Assembly (NCBI RefSeq): GCF_000485595.1 | Contig: NW_014577115.1 | Location: 404,756-437,137, forward strand | Reading direction: 5' to 3' | Source: Priapulus caudatus | Lineage: Eukaryota > Priapulida > Priapulimorpha > Priapulimorphida > Priapulidae | DNA: 32,382 bases | Shown here: positions 24,845 to 31,855 of the stretch, piece by piece | Position numbering within the stretch: the stretch's first letter is position 1 | How the letters are laid out: each line of letters starts with the position of its first letter | Notes under the pieces: generated by a model | The model's database searches: none | Told to the model about the DNA's origin: nothing | What the model saw: only the letters and a program-made list of their open reading frames with translations | Program-made: the position numbers and the translations under genes

Positions 24845-26379
24845 TATATTTATATACGAATATGGATTAAATAAAAACAAAGGCACAGGCTACAATATTG
24901 GAAAGCCAACACTTGCTAGCCCTAATTATCAATGATTTATTAGGTTTAATTCAACAAACCTGAGCAGAATCTACCTCAAACATTCTCCTAGCACTGCACA
25001 TAGTTAGTTTATCAATACACATTCCCAATCCACAGATATACAAAGAAATGTAAAACAGGTTTTTTTTTAATTCTAACTATAAAATGAGAGCCAATTTATT
25101 GCCTCATATTTTATGGTGAACATTATCAAAACTGTGTTGGGCATCTTTCTGCTGATTGTGAAGTGTATGGGAAAACGAATTACATTGATGCTAGGGGTCC
25201 GACTGTTTATTGAATTAAACATAAGAAATCCTAAATAGAATAGGGCTAGCAAACATTGGATTTCCAATAATTTTGCCTTGGATACTCTTGTTTTTATTCA
25301 CTCCTGGTGTGTGCGTGTGTGATTAATAAGATATTTAATTTGTGTAATTATTTAATTATTTCTCACTGCGAAGTTTATTCTCTCCGGAAATTATTCTCTA
25401 TTCTAGAAAACATGGTTTGTAAGTTGTCATAAATGGATAGGAATTACTTTTTACTTATTACTTCCTTATCAGTACAAGCCTCTATATGGCTGCTTCAAAG
25501 ACTATACAATGCAATTAATAAGGCTTACGCGATCCTATCTGTGCTGTGAAGTTCCTGGGATCGATCACGTGTGTGACACGTACTACCAGGTCAAGCAGAG
25601 TGGGTACTGCACTGCCAACATGATTCTCCCCAGCTTTTAGAATCCATCCACGTCCCTGCGATGATAAAAGATCATGTTTACTAGACAGGCAATAGAGAAT
25701 GATCGTAAAGCAAGGAAACAGAATTGACGGAAACAATTTCACAAAATATTTTATCTCTGAAATATTACTTAGTCGTTAGTCACTTATTACTGCAAATAAA
25801 AATAACTAATATAGCATTTTATTCTAACTCAATTAAATTTCCAGTGAAAATTATGTTGACATTTGTTAGCTTATTTTCTGGCGTGTATTATTAATTCTTC
25901 GTAGGGGTCGAAATTAACAGTCGCCCAAGCTTAATGAATTTGCACCAGCACTGTTATATTGTCAAAACTAACCAACCAGGATAATAAGTTTAATAATAAT
26001 AAGCTAGTAATAATTTTGGCTGGTTTCCATGTAGGCCCTGTTATCATACATGATACATCACTTTTACACACACGCACACATAATGAAAATGTAATAATAA
26101 ATATACTAAAGTATACAAAGACAAAATATTATACAGTATAAAATACACGCCTAGTAAAACCATTTGTGTAATTTAAGAGCTGGAGTCCCTGGTATTAACT
26201 AAAAACCTGATATATTTCCTGCGGAAAACCCTGGAGAGATTAAGGGTTAGTAAGTATTACTACAAGGTGTAGTACATTTTTATTTTGATAGCCCTGCTGG
26301 CTCGTTGGTCATATTAGTTAATTTCGACTCCTGCATAATAACATGTATTTTAATGACTCACCCTTCCGATTCCTTTCAT
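7396..26379 (-). CDS. 24-exon gene: Tudor - MIF4G - SAM - CCHC zinc-knuckle protein (1581 aa model)
   Basis: Hand-built spliced model, minus strand. Exons in transcription order: 26379-26362, 25655-25529, 24705-24540, 23842-23680, 23213-23098, 22535-22448, 22232-22157, 21981-21895, 21345-21277, 20442-20281, 19997-19613, 18177-18031, 17566-17438, 17242-17009, 16498-16353, 15451-15326, 15117-15047, 14632-14538, 11858-11795, 11449-11372, 11314-11154, 10494-10197, 9798-9693, 9029-7396. All introns are GT-AG and all phases agree, which is strong evidence for one gene. Start: ATG at 26379 gives MKGIGR followed by a GTGAGT donor, with an in-frame upstream TAG in the genomic sequence. Stop: TAG at 7398-7396. 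Least certain: the first exon, and the donor at 14538 (GTTCGT, weak; another exon may lie between 14538 and 11858). The domain order suggests a cytoplasmic RNA-granule or translation adaptor; that role is inference. I do not recognise the family. Confidence 0.85.
9299..9592. mobile_element. MITE, 294 bp, flanked by TGA
   Basis: Inverted termini GGCCATAATAAAAATATGG and GGCCACAATTAAAAAAATA, followed at both ends by the perfect TTTGTTTGCCCTCACCCGAC. TGA lies directly outside each end (9296-9298 and 9593-9595), compatible with a 3-bp target duplication. It sits in the intron before the last exon of the Tudor-MIF4G gene. A 60-codon open frame inside is not credible. Confidence 0.75.
9693..10265 (-). 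CDS. Exons 22 (3' part) and 23: SAM domain, residues about 978-1036
   Basis: The end of exon 22 reads VRRMLEQLGLQHLLPVFLEN, and after a clean phase-0 junction exon 23 reads DTLLTAEQKYFTDLLKDCGV then GAVLEIVRYLEN. This follows the SAM pattern (WL..LGL..Y...F..NGI, L..LT...L..LGI, G.R..IL..I..L). The usual first Trp is Met. SAM domains form homo- or hetero-oligomers or bind RNA hairpins (Smaug type); which applies here cannot be told. Between MIF4G and SAM lie about 50 low-complexity residues. Confidence 0.75.
10197..16498 (-). CDS. Exons 15-22: MIF4G-like helical domain, residues about 656-925
   Basis: Motifs in order resemble the MIF4G domain of eIF4G, PAIP1 and MIF4GD. Exon 15: VTRVLNTI and DLVTFERLRMIS. 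Exon 17: LLVKYQSELIYTK, like the family's LL...Q.E. Exon 18: RLQRNYCELIGRVFLTAQDW, like the hallmark R....N..FIGELF. Exon 21: ADCLHSVLSHIGLTMER, like LECLC.LL..IG...E, then FMFDTIREIVL. Exon 22 opens with NKLLDVMLLRASNWAG, matching the terminal R..FML.DV.DLR...W. MIF4G domains are HEAT-repeat-like and bind eIF4A, eIF3 or other translation and decay factors. The domain is split over eight exons, with a 2.7-kb intron (11859-14537) holding a Harbinger remnant, a MITE and a possible nested gene. The exon 18/19 junction is the weakest. Confidence 0.75.
10866..10927. repeat. (CGCA)n/(CA)n microsatellite
   Basis: ACGC and CA repeats in the intron between exons 21 and 22. Confidence 0.95.
12250..13321 (+). 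CDS. Possible small nested plus-strand gene, 4 exons, or its decayed remains
   Basis: Sits inside the big gene's 11859-14537 intron on the opposite strand. Exon 12250-12300 encodes MEQPVERVSVESKVLDH and ends at a strong GTAAGT donor. Exon 12413-12499 follows TTTAACAG and continues in phase (SLISFTEVERQVVEAYVPLE). Exon 12580-12693 follows TTTTACAG (STLNVLGPSTANVDGI, SQLSPSK) and ends at GTAAGG. Exon 13185-13321 follows TATTCAG in matching phase (LRCRQCYPLVGNIYDALEHF) and ends at TGA. Exons 1-2 and 3-4 agree in phase, but exon 2 to 3 does not with any donor I can find, so an exon is missing, a junction is misplaced, or it is a pseudogene. The last exon has a CxxC plus a later Cys (zinc-finger-like). 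Not recognised. Confidence 0.35.
12698..13111. mobile_element. MITE, 414 bp, termini GGACAGTGATTTTCCG
   Basis: Starts GGACAGTGATTTTCCGC and ends with the inverted copy CGGAAAATCACTGTCC. Inside, short ACGGAAAA-type repeats recur in both orientations. It begins four bases after a GT splice donor of the possible nested gene (12694) and makes up most of that intron. No convincing target duplication. Confidence 0.7.
13786..14226 (-). pseudogene. PIF/Harbinger-type transposase, N-terminal fragment
   Basis: A 146-codon open frame whose middle resembles the N-terminal helical part of Harbinger (HARBI1-like) transposases: MCRERFRVTRNTIYLISEMF corresponds to the family's E.FRM....F..L, and STLTNISAQLIHCYNVNIGT followed by TIYRCDAIV to ...S.R.IG..F.VS..TV....  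The frame then runs into unrelated hydrophobic sequence. No DDE catalytic region was found in the 500 bp downstream, so the copy is truncated. The sequence just upstream (14227-14383) is the element's terminal region, shared with the MITE at 15695-15923. Intronic, same strand as the host gene. Confidence 0.6.
14227..14383 (-). mobile_element. Terminal region of the Harbinger-like element
   Basis: Read on the minus strand from 14383 it begins GGCCTGTTGCCAGAAACAAA and continues with two copies of TTAGTCTTAACA. The same terminal sequence, followed by more than 100 bp of weaker similarity, forms the left end of the MITE at 15695. The opposite terminus was not found, so this copy is incomplete. 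Confidence 0.65.
15695..15923. mobile_element. Harbinger-derived MITE, 229 bp
   Basis: Termini CAGGGGCCCGTTGTCAGAAA and, inverted at the right end, CAGGGGCCCATTGTCAAAAA, then TTAGTCTTAACA twice at both ends; inverted repeats of about 55 bp. The left 120 bp align with the end of the transposase-bearing remnant at 14227-14383, suggesting a non-autonomous derivative. No clear target duplication. Lies in the intron between exons 16 and 15. Confidence 0.75.
16006..16308. mobile_element. Inverted-repeat element with GAAATTAAC-type ends
   Basis: Left end TGCAGGGGTAGAAATAAAC and right end, inverted, TGCAGGGTGCGAAATTAAC. The interior holds several copies of GGGAGTCC and its complement, so the element can fold on itself. 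Boundaries are approximate. Its right end is about 45 bp from the donor of exon 15. It is related in its termini to the element at 25903. Confidence 0.6.
16548..16823. mobile_element. MITE with TTAA flanks (piggyBac-like target), 276 bp
   Basis: TTAA occurs just outside both ends (16544-16547 and 16824-16827). Ends: AACCCGGCACACGTGGCAAT on the left and, inverted, GCACGGCGCACACATGGCGA on the right, both followed by TTTT and ATCGC. Internal GGCGATTTT/ATCGCC repeats occur. TTAA target duplication is characteristic of piggyBac-type elements; assignment is tentative. Lies between exons 14 and 15. Confidence 0.6.
17009..22232 (-). CDS. Exons 7-14: charged, low-complexity linker, residues about 227-655
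   Basis: Eight exons joined in frame between the Tudor and MIF4G parts. The encoded stretch looks mostly disordered. Exon 7 is Asp/Glu/Gln rich (RIDEDENQQ). Exon 11 (19997-19613), about 128 codons, has many Arg, Gly and Ser residues (DGRGTGRQRT, YSRAGREGRD, SQSRSHTD). Exon 12 is acidic (VIVEDDAADYIG). Exons 13-14 are basic (KSRKSRWKEDD, RKEKRKTGASK). Splice signals are good throughout, for example GTGAGA at 19612 and GTAGGT at 17008. RG/RS patches may bind RNA or be arginine-methylated; this is inference. No enzymatic motif, DEAD-box or KH domain was seen. Confidence 0.78.
18300..18490. repeat. Pyrimidine-rich minisatellite (CTTCTCCACCAG...)
   Basis: About three copies of a roughly 60-bp unit built from TTCTCCACCAGCTTCTCCCC and CTTCTCCACCACTTTCTCCC. 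Intronic, between exons 11 and 12; strongly strand-asymmetric. Confidence 0.85.
18693..18760. mobile_element. 68-bp hairpin insertion flanked by 14-bp direct repeats
   Basis: Arms ACTGGTACCCGGTCCCACCTC (18693-18713) and its near complement (18739-18760) surround a 25-bp loop. TATGGCAGCGATAG occurs exactly on both sides (18679-18692 and 18761-18774), as expected of a target-site duplication. A related start, TAGACTGGTACGCGGTC, occurs near 3552. Intronic. Confidence 0.65.
19068..19160. repeat. Dispersed repeat, copy A
   Basis: Shares CAGTACATGT.TTTGTA, TGAATTA.ATGCA and AAGATTTAATAATAATAA in the same order with 27215-27297. A fragment of an unidentified interspersed repeat in the intron between exons 11 and 12. 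Confidence 0.6.
19457..19558. repeat. (CT)n microsatellite
   Basis: Long CT runs broken by CTAT and CACACT. It precedes exon 11 by about 50 bp on the plus strand, that is, just inside the intron after the exon 11 donor. Confidence 0.95.
20730..20950. repeat. (CTACTG)n hexanucleotide satellite, about 220 bp
   Basis: Near-continuous CTACTG/CTGCTG repeats with a few CTACGG variants. Intronic (between exons 9 and 10). It creates spurious Leu-rich and Ser-rich open frames. Confidence 0.95.
20981..21191. repeat. Inverted repeat with perfect 39-bp arms
   Basis: Arms 20981-21019 and 21153-21191 are exact reverse complements, beginning CAGCAAGTTCCACAGCGTGT. The loop carries a second inverted pair (AATATCACACGTTTGATATT and TTCCACGTGTGGAA). 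A third partial copy of the arm follows at 21215-21241. Directly abuts the hexanucleotide satellite at 20730-20950. Confidence 0.8.
21495..21800. repeat. GGTTGTCC-rich repeat block with hairpin
   Basis: A perfect 11-bp stem (ATCAGGTTGTC at 21495-21505 and its complement at 21511-21521) is followed by several copies of GGTTGTCC spaced over about 280 bp. It sits in the intron between exons 8 and 9. Probably a decayed repeat element; no ends defined. Confidence 0.45.
22448..26379 (-). CDS. Exons 1-6: extended Tudor domain, residues about 28-226
   Basis: Exon 2 carries VRVTHVIDPRNFTAQIG, the N-terminal strand of extended Tudor domains (typically V.VTHV.SP..F). Exon 3 ends with YEGCLICI and DRWHRASVLALDG, matching the Tudor pattern G..C.....D..WYRA.V. 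Exon 4 continues with VDTYLLDYGFSEKVPL, then LPAQAFMCSLANVTP, the usual LP.QA..C.LA.V.P tail. Exon 5 (FRELVEGVVLWGKMES) and exon 6 (QIAAVLANAGLVSMG) fit the C-terminal SNase-like half. Tudor domains of this kind bind symmetrically dimethylated arginine in Piwi-type and other RG proteins. Oddity: the usual Asn of the DYGN.E motif is Phe here. The 25656-26361 and 22536-23097 introns contain mobile elements. Confidence 0.85.
22708..23040. mobile_element. hAT-like MITE, 333 bp
   Basis: Perfect 14-bp terminal inverted repeats: CAGTGTTTCCCCTG at the left and CAGGGGAAACACTG at the right. CAGTG..TCCC termini are typical of hAT elements. No exact 8-bp target duplication was found. The interior has the GC-rich stretch CCCCGGAGGAGCATGCCCCC but no transposase frame. 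It ends 58 bp before exon 5. Confidence 0.75.
24788..24850. repeat. (TA)n microsatellite
   Basis: Continuous TA repeats in intron 2, about 80 bp upstream of exon 3 in the gene's direction. Confidence 0.95.
25903..26332. mobile_element. Inverted-repeat element in intron 1, ends AGGGGTCGAAATTAAC
   Basis: Left end AGGGGTCGAAATTAAC, right end inverted AGGAGTCGAAATTAAC, 430 bp. A second inverted pair lies inside (for example AACTAACCAACCAG near the left). It fills more than half of intron 1 and stops 30 bp from the first coding exon. Confidence 0.65.
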
Positions 26380-26831
26380 TCTACAGCCAGAATTCCACCA
26401 CCTGACTGTAAATGCGCCCCCTAACAAGATATCCTGCTAGTGCTGCTACCATGAGACACAAGTTTATCAAATGCTGTGACTGCTCCTCATTAATTAGCCT
26501 TTCGCTCTTTCAGTCGTTCACTTCATAGTATGTACATCTGCAGGGTCTGCAATTCAAAGTCAATGCGTATAGACACCAAGACAGCGCAGCATTATGAATC
26601 ACTGTTAGTGTTACTGTGTAGATTGCTACCCACTGCTATATTGAGTGTCTACCTATAACTTAGTAATGATTAGTAGCATGTTGTAACTGTAAAAGTGTAA
26701 GTCGTAGTAGTGCTAATTACAGAATGTATGATTGCCAACTCAAGAACTTGAAAATATTTCTGTGTTCTGACGTTCCCAGGTAATTATAATAGTTCCCAGG
26801 TAAATATACCAGTAGATGAAGCAGAGTCTAC

Positions 26832-27490
26832 TAGTACTAGTACTACCAAGTTTTGGTCACTACATTTCTGACCTTCTCGCCACGTAGTGACAAGCGAGAA
26901 GGTAACTTGGGTTGGCAGCCGTTCCTAGTACTACTAATACTACTAGGATCCGTAGTGAACTCGCCTCGCTGGCAAACCCGACCCCATGTGTCCAGTTTAC
27001 CCGCCTGGAGGTCGGCCAACTCAGATAAGACTACACGCAGACTGTTATGATTTATTATATGATTATAATCTACGTATAATAAAACTTTAAATGGTTATTC
27101 CCAAAAAATGCTACATCATATGGACAGGCATCCGCAGCTACTAGAATGAGAGAACGACTAAAAGTGCCTCCAATAGAATACCTAATTAACCACGCTTATA
27201 TTCATATACAAATACATCTTTTCTCCGTGTAAGACTGTTTTCAGTACATGTGTTTGTACTTGAATTATATGCATCAAAGATTTAATAATAATAATATGAC
27301 ACTGACATGACATATCCATAGGATCTGGGGCGACAATGTATGCTTAGGCCGACTTTTCGCCGTCGAAGCGTGTGTGAAACATCTCAATGAGTTAGCCCGG
27401 GACGGGCTGCACCAACTCCAGGCGGGTCATTTTGACCCACGAGCCAACTAGTCCTCACTACGGCCAGTACTACTACTAGGCCCTACTAGA
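26832..27490. repeat. Possible foldback: loosely inverted CTAGTAGTA-rich ends
   Basis: 26930-27020 and the complement of 27384-27490 share CTACTAG-type runs, CCGTAGTGA and ACCCGCCTGGAG in the same order. The similarity is patchy and boundaries are unclear. No coding frame of note. Confidence 0.35.
27215..27297. repeat. Dispersed repeat, copy B
   Basis: Second copy of the repeat at 19068-19160, same orientation, about 75 percent alike by eye. It lies between the two inverted CTAGTAGTACT-type segments at 26832-27010 and 27384-27490. Confidence 0.55.
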
Positions 27491-27545
27491 CTTATTTCAA
27501 CACTTTCGAAAATGTTGTTGCAAAATATACGGTACTGACATTACT

Positions 27546-28085
27546 GGGTGCAAATCCACTTTAGGCACCTTAGCCTAGGTATCACGAAGTGATGCACAGA
27601 TTTCTCTGTATCATCAATTGATGCACAGATTTCTGTGTATCATCAACTGATGCACAGACTTTCCGTATATCAAAGAATGATGCAAAAACCCTAACCCTAA
27701 CCCTAACAGTAACACACTTCATGATACCATAGATATTAGTCAGCAAATGCAGAAGTTATAACTCCGCTTTGCTAATCTGAGGGTGCGGGTTTAGCTCACA
27801 TGCGGGTTCATCGCGCATCCCATTACTGGGGTCTGCGTCGGACTACATAGATATATACAAGTATTACAACACATACAACACAAATGTGTTGTATATATCT
27901 ATGGACAGTATGGTGATACCTAAGGCTAAGGTTATACTTTATGACTTAGGGTTAGGGTTAGGGTTTTTGCATCATTCCTTGATATACGGAAGTCTGTGCA
28001 TCAGTTGATGATACACAGAAATCTATGCATCACTTCGTGATAGGCTAAGAGTAAGGCTAAGGTGCCTAAAGTGGATTCGCGCCGC
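27546..28085. mobile_element. 540-bp foldback element with telomere-like repeats and ATTACT target duplication
   Basis: ATTACT lies directly outside both ends (27540-27545 and 28086-28091). The arms, about 160 and 130 bp, start at AATCCACTTTAGGCACCTTA and its complement. Inside each arm are palindromic units built on TGATGCACAGATTTCT/TGTATCATCAA; the left arm has one unit more. Each arm ends with (CCCTAA)n-type repeats (27689-27707; complement at 27947-27963). The 240-bp loop has a further palindrome (AACACAAATGTGTT region). No open frame. Confidence 0.8.
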
Positions 28086-28091
28086 ATTACT

Positions 28092-28900
28092 GACACTGTA
28101 CACCGATTCAGTGATTACTGCCTACAGTACTTTGAAACTAACAATAGCAGCAGAATTATATTTAACAGAATCCTGGGTTATTAAACGCATAATGCATTGA
28201 ATTTAACTAATAATAAACATTGAGTAACCTAGTAACTCGACTAAATAGAACTTGGAGTTGGAACCAACATCGAAAGCGCGAGTGTATATTGGTGTTCGAT
28301 CGTATCCCCTGATCAATAGATTCATGATCATCAAAATCTAAACCATGTAGCCTGTAGATGGCGCTGCCTTGCTCACTTATGCGCTACTGCAGTGACTCAC
28401 TGAGCGGTACCGGTGACAAATAGCGTTTATTATTATCAAAAGTAGATAATAGGGAATTCCCTATTATCTACTTCTGTTATATCAGCTTTAATCTTATATA
28501 AGCTTAATAACATATTATAATAATATCTCTATAAGCCTACTATAGCATCTAGACTTTAATATTAATTTTTATAATAATCTTTTATATTTAATTCGGACAC
28601 GTGCAGCACGTACCACACTAACATACATGTTATTTTGTAAAAAGAATGAATTTTAAGTAGAAAACACGCTTATCAGTTGTTTAGCATGAATAATATCTGT
28701 CTCAAAAGATCACAAAACGCTTTGGCGGTGTTTCCAAATTTCCCTATAACATAAGTCATAAAATTAACATATGGCCAACCCCTTTACCAAAGGAAAACTT
28801 ATTTTGTTGAAATTGTTATTTTGAAGTAGCGAGCACATACACATAAGGATGTCAATTAAGATGTCACAGTGACTATACTAATTGTGAGGTGCGTCTTCCC
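28092..28900. other. Gene-free, A+T-rich stretch
   Basis: Contains an inverted repeat around 28436-28472 (AGTAGATAATAGGGAATTCCCTATTATCTACT core). No coding frame or other element recognised. Confidence 0.45.
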
Positions 28901-29212
28901 ACATTTTTCTACAGAATGTCATTGGTTCGATCTGCGTTTGCGCATATATATACTTAGTATTTGCCAAATTATACATTGTTTCGTGGAAATTATACATTGA
29001 ACGTAGATAATTCATATTCGCAAGTATAGGCACGTTAACATGCCTAATATATGCCAAAAAAAATACCATTTTAAGAAAATTATACATTTATATAAATGCA
29101 TAATTTTCTTAAAATGATATTTTTATTATATAATATTAAATTATATATAAATTATAGAAATCAATACTCACTAAAATTTTCTATAATATATCAATTTCAT
29201 TGTCTTAACGTT

Positions 29213-30000
29213 CTGCGCGCCGCATGCTGCACATATCTCCCGAGCAGCAATCGTATCGTTTCAAAGACGGTTATGCCATTTAAATGAAGAGGATTGATCC
29301 TGAGCCTACGATTTACTATAAGTAACATTTTAATTCTGTAGACATCATTTAGAAATAGGCGAGAGACCTTCGCATGTAAGCGTCCCCGCCTGCCGCTATA
29401 CCAGCCAGTACACAATCTGGCTACGTTCGTGTGTTAGCGCATGCGCAATATCTCACCAGAGGAGTTATATTTTGTAATGAATATGCATTTAAAATGGTTA
29501 GGGGGTATCTCAGCATAGATTACTCTAATAAAACTTTATCAGTAGGCCTGTGTTTATAATTAGGAGAGCGCCCTAGCATGTAGGGTACAAAACACATACT
29601 TTATGCCCTCGCGTCCTTCCCCTTGCTTCCCTTATCCCTCGCTCAGCCTCCTTCTTCTTATACCGCCCCCTACTATTTTCCCTGCCGCCTTTCCTGTCTC
29701 CCATCCCCTCTCTCCCTCAGAAAGCTATATTATAATGTTTGCTTCAGACAGCACTGTACGCCTAACACGGTGCGCGCGCAAGCGCAATATCTCCCGAGAG
29801 AAATCGTATTTTGCAAAAATTATGCATTTAAAATGAAAAGGAGTTATCCTAGCATAGATTTATATAATAACATTCCATCAGTAGACATCATTTAATAAAT
29901 AGGAGGAAGACCTTGCATGTGTTTTACTTCAAGGCACTAACACTCCCTATTTTCCCTATAGGTCTACTGTAGCCTGTGTTATCTGTGTTAATTTACACAT
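29213..30000. repeat. Three diverged copies of a roughly 200-bp repeat within a larger decayed array
   Basis: Copies start near 29215, 29438 and 29772. They share GCGCAATATCTC, TATGCATTTAAAATG, TCCTAGCATAGATT, then CAGTAGACATCATTTA and AGACCTTGCATGT (copies 1 and 3). Related motifs (TTCGCACATGCC, GATATAAAATAA) recur near 28922, 30160 and 30345, so a degenerate repeat field probably covers 28.9-30.4 kb. Open frames here are repeat-derived. Confidence 0.6.
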
Positions 30001-30446
30001 GCCTGATACACGTGCCGAAAATAATATTAATTTGTTTAAATTTCACATTTTCACATAAAGCTTGTCATAAAAAATTATTATTACCTTATTTATTACATAT
30101 CTTAATTATTTACAAGACGACCTGTTTTCTCAAATTTTAATATACTGTAGCAATGGATCAATCTGTGTTCGCACATGCCCGGTACCTGACAAAATAAATT
30201 ATTTATTGAAAACTACTAGGTAAAGAGTGAATACTCACTATAGTAATTTGACAAGAAAAGTCGCGGACACTCGTCTCTCCCATTATCCAACTTTATTAAT
30301 TATGTGGCATTTTGCTTTCGCATAATTACGATACTAATATAATAGGAAATGGGGTTTGTGTTTGTGCATGCCTGATATAAAATAAAGACTAGTCTATTTC
30401 AATCTTTTATTTGTACAATGCGTTAACTTTTAATACGAGTACTTAC

Positions 30447-30483
30447 ATATGAACACTTTTCTTTTAGCTCGGTGTTTCGCCAT
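30447..30483 (-). CDS. Candidate first coding exon of another minus-strand gene
   Basis: ATG at 30483 in a good context (GTGAAATGG) opens MAKHRAKRKVFI and runs 37 bases to a consensus GTAAGTAC donor at 30446. The upstream 350 bp are unusually free of simple repeats. No following exon was found in 26.4-30.4 kb, where the sequence is mostly repeats, so this may be chance. The 117-codon plus-strand open frame at 30449-30802 covers the same place and resembles nothing I know. Confidence 0.2.
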
Positions 30484-31205
30484 TTCACCCACATCCTTCA
30501 AATGTCTTCTTGTTTCCTTCGGTTTGGTCTCCGCAAATCTTTTTTTCAGCTGCTGCCTGGATTACGTTGGGTTTTCCTTTCTTTTCCCTTATATGTTCTA
30601 CGTTAACGCTAGTTCGACTGTATCATCGGATGGTTGCGGATTGGTGAGGCCAATCCAAATGACGTTGCTAAGACTTCTAGCAAGAATCTGCTACTTTCGT
30701 GTACCACTCGAGAAGCCTATAGTTGTTGTGGCGGTTGAACAGTGTATCTTGAGGGTAGTAGTTACTAGGTGGTTAAATGTTGATAGGAAATTTAAAGTGT
30801 AATGTCAGAATTAAAGGGCCGGGTGTGTTGAAATGTCTGGTTAAATTATTAGAAAGACCGTCGATATGTTACGATGTATGAGACATCGTATATGGTCGCA
30901 TTTGTAATAATTTAATGTCTAGCTAATTGGTATTTTCGCGGCACTGCTGTGTTATAAGTCGAATTATTTTTATTATTCATTGTCGTGGTAGATTTGTAAT
31001 AAGCTGATATGGTATGTATATACTACATACAATGTTATTGTATCATACTATATCATGTGTGTGTATATAGATTAGTACGTGTACATTTTCCTGTGTATCT
31101 GTAAGATTGTGGGAGAGATATGTGTTTACCTGTGGAAACATTCAGTTACATTGTTATGGTGTCAGGATCGATCACGTATTATTCCGGATTTATATATTCG
31201 GCCTG

Positions 31206-31420
31206 CGATGCAGACAAGAGAATGGGGTAGGGAGAGAAAGAGAGAAAGAACGAAATAGAGGAAAGAGAGGATGAAGAAAGAATGAAGGAAAGAAGGAAAG
31301 AACGAAAGAAAGAACGAAAGAAAGAACATAAAAAAGAACGAAAGAAAGAAAAATGTAAACAGTGTGGGAGGGGGGCAGACGTACAGACAGAGCTCACAGA
31401 GAGAAAGAGATCGATAGAGC
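31206..31420. repeat. (GAAA)n purine-rich tract
   Basis: GAAAGAAC/GAAAGAAA repeats on the plus strand. The Lys/Glu/Arg-rich and complementary Ser/Phe-rich open frames here are artefacts of it. Confidence 0.9.
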
Positions 31421-31779
31421 GAGCGAGAGAACGAGGGGGAGTCAGGCAGATCGGACGATTGCAGAAGTGAGCGAAAAAGTACCCACTAGGGTACCTGTAT
31501 ACAGGGACCCTAGTACCCACCATACACCCACGCCATCTATTATCCACCGCCTCACCGATTAGTACCAGCACTACCTTACCACCATACATACACGAACGCA
31601 CACACACGTGGGCGCGCGCCCACACCTATCTGCATTACCACAGTGCACACACATCATCTCACAGTCTTGAACACGCCGATTAGCGTGCCAATAGATAGGT
31701 AGCGTTACAGGGCGTCAGACATGACATATCGGATTAAAGAGGCACTATATAACACCCACTAGAAACACACTATATAGGT

Positions 31780-31788
31780 ATATAATAG

Positions 31789-31837
<49 letters not shown>

Positions 31838-31855
31838 TATATACATATACTACAA
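31780..31855. repeat. (TA)n-rich microsatellite
   Basis: TATATA runs with CATATA interruptions. No gene nearby. Confidence 0.9.

Noticed and set aside
27780-27822. GGGTGCGGGTTTAGCTC...CGCATCCC as a tRNA remnant
   Set aside because: A stem and a TTTAGCTC box-like piece are visible, but it is only about 41 bases with no anticodon arm.
30449-30802. 117-codon plus-strand frame
   Set aside because: No recognisable domain, no supporting splice or promoter signal; kept only as a note because a minus-strand start/donor overlaps it.
31179-31625. 148-codon Ser/Phe-rich minus frame and Lys/Glu-rich plus frames
   Set aside because: Artefacts of the (GAAA)n tract.
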